64,000 nt of DNA from Kingdonia uniflora. Taxonomy: Eukaryota > Streptophyta > Magnoliopsida > Ranunculales > Circaeasteraceae. The stretch is from the NCBI GenBank assembly GCA_014058105.1, contig JACGCM010002074.1, positions 22,896 to 86,895 of the forward strand. The letters are read 5' to 3'. Under the pieces are notes generated by a model, which saw only the letters and a list, made by a program, of their open reading frames with translations, did not search any database and was not told where the DNA came from. A program made the translations under genes and the position numbers. Below are positions 45,180 through 56,820 of the stretch, piece after piece; within the stretch, counting starts at the first letter, position 1; each line of letters opens with the position of its first letter.

Positions 45180-46253
45180 TGAAACATCTATTTTGGAGTT
45201 TGTTTCATTTAGTGTCTAGAGTAGGTGTCAGCACTATCTCATGGTTATCCGGTGTTAGTGAGTGCATGTGGACCGACTACAGCTAGACTAACACTGAACA
45301 AGTAAGTGGGTTTCTAACTCTTTGTTCTAGAATATCAAGCACATTGTATTTTACAGATTATGGAAAAGGAATTAAGTATGTTTTTTAAGAAAACAAATAT
45401 TTATTCGATCAGGACTATTCAAACATTTTCCCTCAGCATTTCATTTATTCAAATAGATTCCTTTTCTATTCGAATATTTTTGGGAACATGTTTATTCGAA
45501 TAGATTTTATGTTGTTCGAATAAAATACCTCAGGCTCTTATTTATTCAGATAAATTTCTTCTTTATTTAAATATAAAGGCTCAGCCTTTTATTTATTCAA
45601 ATAGATTTATTTCTATTCGAATGGATAATGCGTTTTCTGCTTTTCTACTTTAGACAACATTTTCTCTTTCAGAACTCAACTTTTTGAAAACCTTTTCTCT
45701 TTCAGAACTCAACTTTTTGAAAACCTTTTTTCTAGAGTTTGAGTTTTTAGAGTGAGAAGAGATTATTCTTGAGAGATTCAAGAGATAATTAAAACACTCA
45801 AATCTTGAATCAATCATCATTGATCAAGAAACCCTAACCATAGATTGAAGAACTTAAGGGATTTAAGATTGGAAGCTTCGATAAGAGATTGGAGCGAGAA
45901 GTTGCAAAAACATGAAATTGATTGCAAAGAGCTTGATTGGAAGAAATGTAACCATGGGATGTTCTTATCGGGCCTATAAGTAGTTAAACTCTTGTAATTC
46001 TTTTTTAAAAGTAGATTGTTTAGCTGTCGGGTGATTCGACAGTGACCTATGGGTTTTTCTCCAAAGAAAGGTTTCCCACAGGGTTAAAAATCTTTGCCCT
46101 TGTCTTTAAATTTACAACTGCTTGCTTGATATTAAATAATTGAATCAACTTGATTTAGGTTAAGCGTAGACCATTAATTCAAAGGAATTCAGACCTATCG
46201 ATTTAAACCTAAAACAATCGAAATTGGTTACTCTCAAGCGGCTAAGAATTTCA
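45180..46253 (+). repeat. SIRE-like element 3' LTR
   Basis: 1074 bases, TGAAACATCT..AGAATTTCA. It differs from the 5' LTR by point changes and by a direct doubling of a 33-34 base unit beginning TTTCTCTTTCAGAACTC (45660-45726). Confidence 0.9.
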
Positions 46254-46327
46254 GAAAAGACGCCTTGGTTGTAAAACTGAGGGCGGCTTGCACAAGTCCC
46301 AAAAACTGTCAACGGTTATTAAAATAT

Positions 46328-46336
46328 GTTATAAAT
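46328..46336 (+). promoter_or_regulatory. TATA box of the TAT3 accessory gene
   Basis: TTATAAATA. A leader with a likely first-exon donor (GAAGGTTAGT near 46562) follows, then the coding start at 46862. Position and spacing resemble the TAT1 antisense promoter. Confidence 0.55.
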
Positions 46337-49300
46337 ACTTCTTCTCTTTATTCTACAAAACTGTTTCAAAATCTAGAGAGACGAAGATCTAGAGAGAAAA
46401 AAAAATCAAGTGTAAGGTTTTTAGCGATAGAAAATCAGAGAGTGTTCATTGTTCCCAAAGAGAAGAAGTGGTCTATTTTGTGGATGAGAAGAAGAATCTG
46501 TTGTCAAAGTAAATTTTGAAGGAGGAGAGGAGTGTTGTTCCTAATTCATATTCGGCCATTGAAGGTTAGTTTATTTGCATTTTTGACTTTTCATATTCAT
46601 GTGTTGCAATCTTTGTGGATGATTTTGACTATTTCCCTTGTTTTGTGTTTTGAATTTTTAATGTTGTTTTCCTTATTGGGAAAGTTTTGTCATGTACTGA
46701 AATTTTTGGTAAAATAATTTTTTATTTATTTTATCTATTATATTAGTATGGTACTTAAGAAATGTATTCACTATTATTATGCGAAGTGAATAGGATTTAA
46801 GGAAATATACATGAAATTGACAAAATACATGGGCACCTATGTTTTGAGTTGTTTATTCGACATGGATCCTACCACTTCTGGTCGATCCATCGCTGAGAAG
46901 AATGTAGGTATTAAGGATGCGACCTCTATTGAGGTTGAACACACCAAGTACTATGACCAATGATACTATAGTATTATCTGATGATGGGGCAAAATTAAGT
47001 GTAGAGGGTAGGAGTGACGATGAGGATCAGGTCAATTTTCCTGGCATCCTTCATAGTTATCCCGAAGGTTCTTATACCTTGAGGAAATTTTATAATTGTA
47101 AGAGTAGTCTTAAAAGAGTGTGGGGAGGCATAATGCAATTTGGGGGAAGTCATATAGGGAGTATTTCGATGAGGAGGGGGACAGTTCGTTTTATCCTTTG
47201 CCTGATTTACAGGAAGAGAAGAATGTTAGGGGAATCCCTAAGTCTGTTTTTCTATACTATTTTAACGGGGATCCGTCAGACAAACTGGAGGAGGGATTTT
47301 TGTGTTACCTTTCCCAGTTCAATTATAGGTTAATGGTGCTTTCGAGCAACTTTGCTAAAAGTATAATGAATGGGATCAAAGCCTGCCCTACCCAGTTACA
47401 TGGGAATGTATATGAGGTAATCAGTGTTTGTGAGACTGAATTTAAAATGGGTTGGGGAGGGAAAAATAGGAGATTTACTTCGATAGATGTGCTAAAATAT
47501 TACAATGTTAAATATTTTAGCGCCACTAGGAGTGCTTATTTTTTTCCAATTTACCCCCGACCTCAACTTTTCGACCTAGATTCTGCTAGGAAAGTGTAGA
47601 ATGACAACCTGATTTGGGTGAGAAGCGGGTGTATGCAGCTAGCTGACGAGGACCTCTTGGATCTGTCGTTTAAGGAACGTAAGTAGATATTATGAATTTC
47701 AAACTTAATGTTCTTATTGTGTTTTATGATTGATATAAATGTTTGTATGCGGATCCTCAATGCACTGTTGTTAAGGAAGAATCTCTTATCGCCGTCGTAG
47801 CTCGAGAAGGGACAGATCTCCAAGGTGTGCTTGACAAACTTGGTATAAGTAGAAGTAAGAAAGTTAATAGTAAGTCTCTTAAGGTTCAAAAATCTCAGGC
47901 GAAGAGGACAATGGCTGATATTTGTTCGTTATCAGGGGCGGTTCCCCTCATGTTGAGCACATCTGTGGAGACTGGTGTTGCAATACCTAGAGTTGCAAAA
48001 CCCTACCTGTGTTGTTTAAGCAGCAATAACCAGGGATTAGTTCAGTCAAGCCAAGGCGAAGGGTGTCCAGGAGGAAAAATATGAAGACTGCCGCCTCGGG
48101 GCCTAGGACCGCTGATGGTGAGGAGACCGAAACTACCTCTAAGAAGAGAAGGCTTGTTGACAGCCCCCCATCTCCTATTGTTGTTGAATTGAAGAAGGCA
48201 ATTTTAAAGCCAAGTATGGATGAGGATTTGGTCATGCTGGAAGAGAAGTTAAGGGCCCTTGTTCTATCGGATTCTTCACAAGTCAAATCTTCGGTAGAAA
48301 ACGAGCTGTGGAAGGTAAGTTGTAATATCTTGGTTATTTTCATTCATTCGACCTTTGCCCTTTGTTACATGATTTTGATATTGTTTTTATACTAGTGTCC
48401 CATATTCTGAAGGGTCTCGCTCTTGGCAACGAGGATGGGAGTGAACTCTTGGAGAAGCAGACTGTCAAGCTAGAGTAGGGTTTGGCGAGCGAGCTTGAGA
48501 AGGAGAGGGTAAAGTGGAGCTCAGAGGTTACCAATCTAAAGACCCCTTTCCCAAGTTATCGTAGACAAGCTCGAGAGAGAGTCGGGGTGAGTGTTGTTCA
48601 TGACAACATGGTCCAGAGACTCCAGGATGATGGCTATTCTGATGTCAATATCATGGCCATTATGGAAGGATGATCTTCGGACGTCGTGGGGCCTTATAGA
48701 GAAGAAAAGGAGGCCGATGTTAGGAGGACCCCAACTCGAGAGATTGTTTTAGGGCTTGATGTTGTCACTCCGATCATGCAGACTAAAGTCCATAATGTGG
48801 ACGAATAGGGAAAGGTAGTTTAAGATATTTGTGTAGTATTCAGAAACTTCATGTTTATGTGGAAAGAAAACTATTTTGTGATTGTTACAATGTAAATAGT
48901 GGGTTTATGGAATTGGATTATGTTGTTTGATATAAAAATTACTATTTGTAGGATGCTAACGAACTGCGATTGACTATTGAGACTCTAAAAAAAGAGCTTG
49001 CTAAGGAGAGAAATTTATCAGTCGCAGCAGCTCTTATAACTGGACGCACTGAGGCTCAGGTAAGAAAATATAAAGCTCTTAGTGGAGAATACTGGAAAAA
49101 TTTATGTGATGCTCAGCTAGGATGGGCCAAAGAAAAAATTGAAAAGGATAAAGTAGTTAGAAAAGATAGGATTAGGTATCTAAAAATTCAACCCTTCCTA
49201 CCCGGTGGTAATAGAGAGAATACACCAGAAGTAACTAAAGACCTTATAATGCTGACTATCTTTCTCAAAGCCAAGATAGATAGCGAGAGGGGGCTAAAGG

Positions 49301-50135
49301 AAGCTTACCTTATGGTTTTAGAAGGTCAAGGTATTTGCCTAGATCTTGATATCATCGGGCGCATGACGACCAGAGTAAGAAACCTCCATAGCTTAAAAAC
49401 TAGATAAGTGTCAACTCGTGTTGATGTGTCAATAATCTATTTATAATTTAAGATTTTGTAAAAAAATATTTAATTGACATTATGTAGAATGTTTTGTATG
49501 TAGAAACTATTATCTATGAAGAATATATTTCATAACTTCATAAATAATGTTATGATAGAGAAATTTGTTATACAGGAAGAGCTACGAACTGTTCGAGTTC
49601 ATCACAAATCTCTTTTCGACCTTAATGAGAACTCATGTTCGATTTCAACAAAGTTCACGATGCGTTAGAAAATTCTATAGAACTAAATATAAAAATGGAG
49701 GTTGATTCAGTTAATTTAGAAGTTCAGGTGAGGAACTTGGCCGATCGAATATTAGAAATAAAGGCTGATTTAGAGAACTCCCAAAATAATGAGAAAAGTT
49801 TGAATAAGATAATAGCAAAGATAGAGGCTAATTTTTTATTCTTCAAGATAATGAGAGTCTTTCAGCAGAAGTTATGACAAAAATGTAGGCAGACTTGATG
49901 ATTTCAAACGGTAAGGTGGAGGAATTAAATGATCAAAAATGAAGAATGAGGTTGAGTTGGCCAAAACCCTGGATAGTTTGAAGGAATCGATTGGATTGAA
50001 ATCGAAAATGGAGGTCCGTTTGATGGAGGAGCTCGTTGAGAAAAATATTTTAACATCTCGTTATGAGAAACATAAAGATTTGTTACATAGTTTGTGGGCT
50101 AATTTTGTGAATCTCTCTGTACCAAACAAGGATAG

Positions 50136-50606
50136 TGTAGTATCATATTTCCTAGATTCGACAAGGGTAAGTCAGCATAACATAGTCGAAGATAACCCAG
50201 CATTCGAGAAGATGCCACGTTCACAACTACCAGTCCTCGACCTACTAAAAGTAGTTGTTGTGTATGGTCAAAGAGAGCCGTTGGAGATCCGCGAAGTTCG
50301 CCCCCTGTCCCCAAAATAGGAAACTGTTTTTCTTTTTATAAACTGCATGTATCTACTATAAATACAGGCAGAGAATAGGCTATTCAGATCTGTAACTTTA
50401 CTATTCTTTCTTCATTACTTTACTGTCATACCACAAACTGTAATAACTAACAACCTATTAGATTTTATATCAAAATCCTCCTCGAGGTCGTGGTTTTTCT
50501 CTGCCTTTACTGAGTTTCCACATAAAATCTTATTCGCTTAAACTTGTTATTGCCCCATCCTTAAAGTATTGGCGAAGATTATCCACCTGGAAAACATGCC
50601 ATTACA
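50136..50606 (+). repeat. TAT2 5' LTR
   Basis: 471 bases, TGTAGTATCA..GCCATTACA; TATAAATA near 50357. The primer site after it is decayed (TTAGCGTCGTCTGTGAGAA, 50609-50627). Confidence 0.9.
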
Positions 50607-50668
50607 ATTAGCGTCGTCTGTGAGAATACTACACTTTTCTTTACCTCCCCTAATCCAAAAACAAACTG

Positions 50669-52450
50669 ATGACAAACATGAATCTCCCAAGCCATTCTAG
50701 TATGCCGAGGAACCATGAGATCAACCCAATACCAGAACCAGTTGATCTGCACAGTGCAGTGATTGAACTATAGAGACAGATGGAATCTGACTGAGTCCAG
50801 AGGTTGGAAGATCAGCGAATTCACGCCCAAGCTCTTTAAGTCGAAGGAGACAAAAGGAGAAAAGCCTTGGACCAACAGATTTGGAGACATCAGAAAGAAA
50901 TGAAGAATTTATGGAAAACTCAGGATCGGCTTACTGACCGTCAAATGTCACCTCCTCAGGCCTGAAGTAATCATCGCTCCAGGGCGACCCAAAGAGAGAA
51001 CCATCTAAGAGAGGAGCGAGGACGAACTTCTCAATCCATATCCAAAAATCCAGGTAAGGTTTCTCGACATTTCGGACTTACATCCTTAGCATCGACAACT
51101 CAAGGAAATTGACGCACGCATTATCAAACTCCACCACCACCACCATAAAGATGACCTATCAAAGATCGATTAGGACCTGAAGGACAGGGAGACTTTGATC
51201 CACAGGCTGTATCCATACTAATCCATCTGACATAATTCATCACCTTGGATGACCTAAATAACAGGATCCAAGCCATAAACTCTGATATACCAGGCTGAAG
51301 GTCTACCCTCGATAGAATCGAGACAAATCCAATTTCTCCTCAACTCAAAGTTATGCCCATTCCAGATAATTTCCACATGCCAAAATTTATTTAGTATACA
51401 GGCCTCACTGACTCTCTTACTCACATCTGATACTTCAAAGCTGCAGCTGGATTGTACTCCAAACCCGACCACATGCTATGCAGATTATTCAACATGAGCC
51501 TGAAAGAAGAACCACTCACATGGTTCCATACTATCCCCGAAGGCTCCATTACCACATTTAGCCAGTTATAGCGCATCTTCGAGTCAAATTATCCTTATGT
51601 TAAGGAGCGAGAGATAACAGTAGATTATTTATTCTTCTTCAAGTAAGGTGCAAAAGAAACCTTGGCAATCTTTTACAAGTGTTTTTTGCTGAAAGCACAA
51701 AAAATTGGAAACTCGGATCCTAAAATTATCGCTACAGCATTCACCTCAACCCTGCATATCGACTCCAAAGTTCAAGAAGAGCTTATCTTGTACAAACCCT
51801 GAATGGTGACAGAGATGATTGATGTTGTTAATAACTACATAGAATTAGAACGATCCAAGAAGGGTAAGATGAAAAACTCCTCTGTCATCCATTCTCGTAA
51901 AATATTTTCATCTCCACCCCAAAAATCAACTACCACCGAAGCACCCAAGCAACGCGGAAAAAATAATGATAACACTAGAAGAATAGACGGAAGGCCAGAT
52001 AGACCTGTCCTAGTTTTACCTCCACTGACAACAACTTTCTCTGCTATCTTACCAATAATAAAGGGATATGAGTTATATCGGGCAGTACAAGCAATTCTTG
52101 ATATCCCCAACAAACCTTTATGTCAGTGTAACAACGGGCATAGTCACAAAACTGATAACTACTACTCTCTCATTCGAATTTTTCATCACATTCAATTTGC
52201 TAGAAGACTTCATAATTATGTAGTCGACATTCAAAAGTTCCTCGAAGATGAAACAAAAAACAAAGACGTTGATCAAATTCAAGGCCAAGGGCAAGCTCGC
52301 CATCTTTACATGATCGAAATTGAGAAAGAAATGAAAACAAGACGACCAAATTACATCTTTTTGCAAAATGACTTCCTCAGACAAATTAACAAAACTTCTC
52401 CCCAGCTCGAGCAAATCAAAACGTTTGTACCATATTACCTTCGAGGACTA
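50669..52450 (+). pseudogene. TAT2 gag
   Basis: Met 50669 (MTNMNLPSHSS), Glu/Arg-rich coil, Arg/Ser linker, then the capsid (SLKEEPLTWFHTIPEGSITT, about 51497-51555) with many stops. The best open part is 51803-52453: MVTEMIDVVNNYIELERSK, Arg-rich linker, and a zinc-knuckle remnant CQCNNGHSHKTDNYYS. Collinear with TAT1 gag. Confidence 0.85.
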
Positions 52451-52499
52451 TGACACCAGCCATGTCAAGTACCCTGATGACGACCATCTAGTCATTATG

Positions 52500-52764
52500 C
52501 ACAAACTACCTATACACGTTTCCCGCTGATACAGGAAGCGCCACAAATGTTTTGTTCAGAAGGGAAATTAAAGTTTTGGGACTCAAAGATTCAGTGAAAG
52601 CTTTGGCAACCACCATCCTAGGTTTCAACGGTTCAAAAGAATCGGCCATAGGAGAAATCACCTTGCCAGTTAAAACAGGATCTGAAGCTAACTTTGCTAA
52701 ATTCGCGGTAATTAATGTTGAGTCCAAATATTTAAGAATTTTAGGCGGAGTTGGCTACATTTGA
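52500..52764 (+). pseudogene. TAT2 protease, active site kept
   Basis: DTGS at 52528-52539, followed by ATNVLFRREIKVLGLKDSVK and ILGFNGSKESAIGEITLPV. The frame entering the domain from gag is broken; the domain itself is open to 52764. Confidence 0.8.
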
Positions 52765-53099
52765 TCAAAGTAGTACCTTCTATATATCATCTGGCATCGA
52801 GATTTCCAACAGATCACAGAGTCTACAAAATTAAAGCTAGCCAAGCAGTTGCACATATGTGCGAGAATACCACAACCAACTCTCACACAGTAAAACTTCT
52901 CAAGCCATAGCAACTACAGCAGGAAACAACCCCCACATTCGAGAAATATGATACTGAAGTAGTAGATTCCATTGAACTCGATGGGCCCGGGCGTAACACC
53001 TTCATTGGCTCCAAACTATCATCTAATAAAAAAGAAACCATGATCTAGCTCCTGAAGTAAAACATTGACATCATTGCATGGTCTTTCCAAGATATACCC

Positions 53100-54400
53100 G
53101 GCATTAATCCTTCGATCGCATGACACAAGCTCAAACTCCTTCCGGACAGCAAAGCAGTTGTACAGAAGTGTCGAAACCTAGCTTTCCACCTTCGCAAAGC
53201 TGTTAATGAGGAAATTGACAAACTCCTTTGCGTAGGATTTATCAGTGAAGCAAAGTATCCAAAATTGGTTTCTTACATAGTAGCGGTCCCAAAGAAAAAT
53301 AGGCAAATCAGAGTTTGCATTGATTTCACAGAACCCATCAAGTTTACCCCAAAAGACAACTTTCCTCTCCCACTGATCCCGCAACTCCTCGACACTATCG
53401 TAGGACATGAACTTCTTTTAATAATGGATGCAACATCTGGTTACAATCAAGATCCTTTCGCCAAAGAAGATCACGAAAAGACAACTTTTGACACATAAAG
53501 AGGTCTTTGCAGTTACACAGTAGTATCTTTTGGATTGAAGAATACAAGAGCCACTTACCAATGGCTTATCACAAAATTCAAAGATCATTTAGGCAAAATC
53601 ATGGATGTATACATCGATGATATGATCTGTAAAAGCTTGAAACGTGAAGATCACTGTAACGACCTCTAAACTATCTTCAATATTCTTCGTACCTACCTGA
53701 TGAAACTCAACCCAAAAAAATATCAATTCGGTGTCGCATCTGGTAAATTTTGGGGGCACCTGGTTAGTAAAAGGGGAATCAAAATCGATCAGGGACAAAT
53801 CAAGGCACTCATGGCAATGCCATCTCCTCGAACAAAGAAAGATGTACAAAACTTTACTAGCAAGATTGTTACTCTTCACAGGTTCATCACAAAGTCATCT
53901 GATCGATACAAACTTCTTTACCTCCTTCTTCCTAGAAATCCAACTTTACTATCCAAAAAGAAGCCCAAGGAAATCATTTGGACTCTTGACTATGAATTGG
54001 CTTTCAAAGATCCTAAAGGATACTTGGGGGGTCCACCTATCATAAGTACTCCAGTTGATGGCAAAATACTGACAATGTACTTATCCATAACTGATGATTC
54101 CATTAGCTCCGTCCTTATACAATAAGACAACGGTGTGGAAAAAAAATCTACTTCATCAGCTAAACTCTCATGCCTGCTGAGAAAAGATATACAATAATTA
54201 AAAAATAACTTTTTGCCTTGGTCTACAGCTCTCAAAACCTTCGACCTTATTTCCAAGCTCATCCCATCAAAATCATTACTAAATATCCTCTCAACTTATA
54301 CTCTTTAAAAAAGAAAAATCTCGAAGGGTTCAGTAATGGTCCGCATTCCTCGACGACTATAACATCTCCTTTGAACCTCAGATATTAATCAAAGGATAAG
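53100..54400 (+). pseudogene. TAT2 reverse transcriptase and RNase H
   Basis: Blocks: YIVAVPKKNRQIRVCIDFT, NFPLPLIPQLLDTIVGHELL, DATSGYNQD, TYQWLITKF, then VYIDDMI with both Asp codons intact (53616-53621), KYQFGVASGKFWGHLVSKRG, and RNase H from 53940 (FKDPKGYLGGPPIIS, ISSVLIQ). Stops at 53496, 53668, 54123 and 54207 interrupt it. Confidence 0.9.
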
Positions 54401-54465
54401 CAATAGTTGATTTCTTGGTAGATTTTCCAGTCGGAGACCCCAATTAGGAAGAACTCAAAGAAGTA

Positions 54466-54900
54466 TTGGTTGATGACTCTATTGCAGAGCCATGCGCCTG
54501 GTCACTGAGCACAGGAAGGAGACTCTTCGCGGATGGATATACTGGACTGGGAAGATTAAGAATCGACATCGTTCTCATTACACCATCCAATCATCGTATC
54601 GAGAAAGCTATTAAACTAAAATTCAATGCCACCAATAATAAAATAGAATATAAAGCCATTCTTCATGGACTCAATCTTGTCATAACACTTGAAGCAGAAG
54701 AAATAGTTGTATACGTTGACTCTTACTCATCGCCAATCATTATAACAAGACATTCAAGACATCGGGCAAGATGGTTGATTATACAGCCTAGGTCGAAGAA
54801 AAAATGAACAAATTCAAATCAGTAACAATCTCTTACCTCCCACGAGCCAAAAATCGCCACGCTGGCGCGTTAACATACATTACTGCAATGCTCAAAGACA
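54466..54900 (+). pseudogene. TAT2 second (archaeal-type) RNase H
   Basis: NATNNKIEYKAILHGLNLVI, EEIVVYVDSYS, and after a frame change ISYLPRAKNRHAGALTYI. The Glu of IEYEA is Lys here (IEYKA). Confidence 0.85.
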
Positions 54901-55179
54901 GTAAAAAAAGAACTTTGGAGATCGAAGTTATCGAACATTCCAGTCTCGATATAAGCTATACGATACAAATCAATGTTACTGAAGACGAAGATGAAGATGA
55001 TTGGAGAAGACCTTTTTATGCATACCTTAATTCTAGCATCCTCCCAAGTAACAAAGAAGAGGCCCAATCACTCTTGGCCAAATGCCCAAGATTCACAGCC
55101 CAAGATAAAATCCACTATTACATTACAGGAGGAGGGTTTTTTATTGAATGCATCTCTCAGAAATGAGCCCAAATGAAAA

Positions 55180-55995
55180 TCAAATAATTTCACGAAGGCA
55201 TCTGCATAGCTTATATTTTAGGACGATCATTGGCCTAACGGACATTTACTCAAGGGTTCTATTGGCCGAAGATGCGACAAGACTGTGAAGAATTTGTTCA
55301 TAGAAGTTACAAATGCCAAATCCACACTCAAGATATAAAAAAATCAGCACTCGATTTGCACATAAGCCATATCCTCTGGCCATTCAAAAGATGGGGGATC
55401 GATATAATTGGACCTTTCCACACAGTATCGGGAAATCATAAATTTATTCTTGTGGCCACAGACTACTTCACCAAATGGGTCAAAGCAGTTCTTCTATGTC
55501 ATACTGACAAAAATAAAGTCATTAAATTTCTTTGGGAGCACATCATAACCAAATTTGGCTGCCCACACATGATACGATCTGATAACGGCAAATAATTCAT
55601 TAGCAACAAAGTTCTTAGTTTCCTCCACAAATAGAAAATTCAACTATCTACTTCGACACCATACTACCCTCAAGGTAACGGACAAGCTAAAGCCATCTAC
55701 AAATGTATCAAATCAGGACTACACAAATGCCTCGACGAGAAGAAAGGTAGATGGGTTGAGGAATTAGTAAGCATTTTATGGGCATACAGAACAACTCCTC
55801 GAACATCCACAGGCTTACAACAAAAAGGTTCGAAATTGAAAATTTGGCATTGGCGACCTTGTCCTTCGAAGAATTCAGGATAGTACTCGACCTAAGAATT
55901 CTGGCAAATTGTCCGAAACAGGAAATGACCATATATTGTCAGTGACAAAACCGATAGTGGGACTTATTGGCAGATGACTGAAGATAAAATACAGC
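55180..55995 (+). pseudogene. TAT2 integrase with an internal deletion
   Basis: CEEFVHRSYKCQ, FKRWGIDIIGPFHTVSGNHK, DYFTKWVKAV, MIRSDNGK-stop-FIS, then [10 protein letters not shown] where the catalytic Glu is Lys as in TAT1. At about 55812, TSTG of the core joins directly to [17 protein letters not shown] of the C-terminal domain, losing some 180 bases that TAT1 still has. Confidence 0.88.
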
Positions 55996-56099
55996 TTAAA
56001 TATCCATAGAATACAGCCCAACTAAAAATGTTTTATAGATGACAACTGTAACCGCTTTCGACAATTCCAATACAACTATCTTTACTTTCAATTACATCT

Positions 56100-56405
56100 T
56101 TACTATATTTACAATCATCTTTACTATCTTTACTTAGTCTCAATCCATACTTGATAAGTATGCATCAAAACTAATATCTTTACTATCTTTACTTAGTCTC
56201 GATCCATACTTGATAAGTATGCATCAAAACTAGCATCCATCTTTACTATCTTTACAATCATCTTTACTATCTTTACTTAGACTCGATCCATACTTTATAT
56301 GTATGCATCAAAACAAGCATCCATCTTTATTATCTTTACAATCATCTTTACTATCTTTACTTAGTCTCAATCCATACTTGATAAGTATGCGTCAAAACTA
56401 ACATT
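56100..56405. repeat. TAT2 tandem array with four palindromes between convergent genes
   Basis: Four units each containing CATACTTGATAAGTATG or a close variant (56146, 56205, 56289, 56373), preceded by CTTTACTATCTTTACTTAG. Unit length varies between about 60 and 85 bases. TAT1 has one related palindrome at the same place (18901-18925). Confidence 0.85.
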
Positions 56406-56820
56406 CAATTCTTCGACAAACACTGTCCAATTATAGGATAATCTTGTTTGCATCCATTACTTATCGAACAAAACATGTCATGTTTTGTTTTTTTCAATCC
56501 AAACCCAGATATCCCATTAAGGATTCACATCTGGTAATTATTCCCGATACTTGCCATTACATGGCCATCTTTCACTCATCACAAATACTTGCTTCAAAGT
56601 AACACTCTGCTACTATCTACAATCACATTTCACAAATATCGATCTTGTCAAATATCAACACTTAGCATAAATTTAGCAAAAATTATGCATCAGTTACTTT
56701 TATACAAATCTTTGACAAACAAACACATCAGTATTCAAGAAACATAGTCAAATATTGTTTCGGTCCCATCAACCATTTTTACATCTCTCATCAAAAACAA
56801 AAAAAAATTACAGCAATGAT

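Larger units (their letters stand above)
40219..46253 (+). mobile_element. SIRE-like copia element carrying only gag
   Basis: 6035 bases between direct repeats GAAAA (40214-40218, 46254-46258). LTRs of 1043 and 1074 bases, a primer site for initiator tRNA-Met and a polypurine tract are all present. Gag resembles that of SIRE/Maximus-type copia. Between gag (ends 43298) and the 3' LTR (45180) there is no protease, integrase or RT, so this is a non-autonomous derivative. Confidence 0.9.

Noticed and set aside
50099..50314. Minus frame of 71 codons, and the similar one at 25334-25666
   Set aside because: Both are antisense to Tat LTRs and share LTR sequence, so they are not genes.
56100..56405. 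CRISPR-like array of palindromic repeats
   Set aside because: Plant nuclear context, spacers are themselves repeats, unit length varies and no cas genes; it is a simple tandem array.
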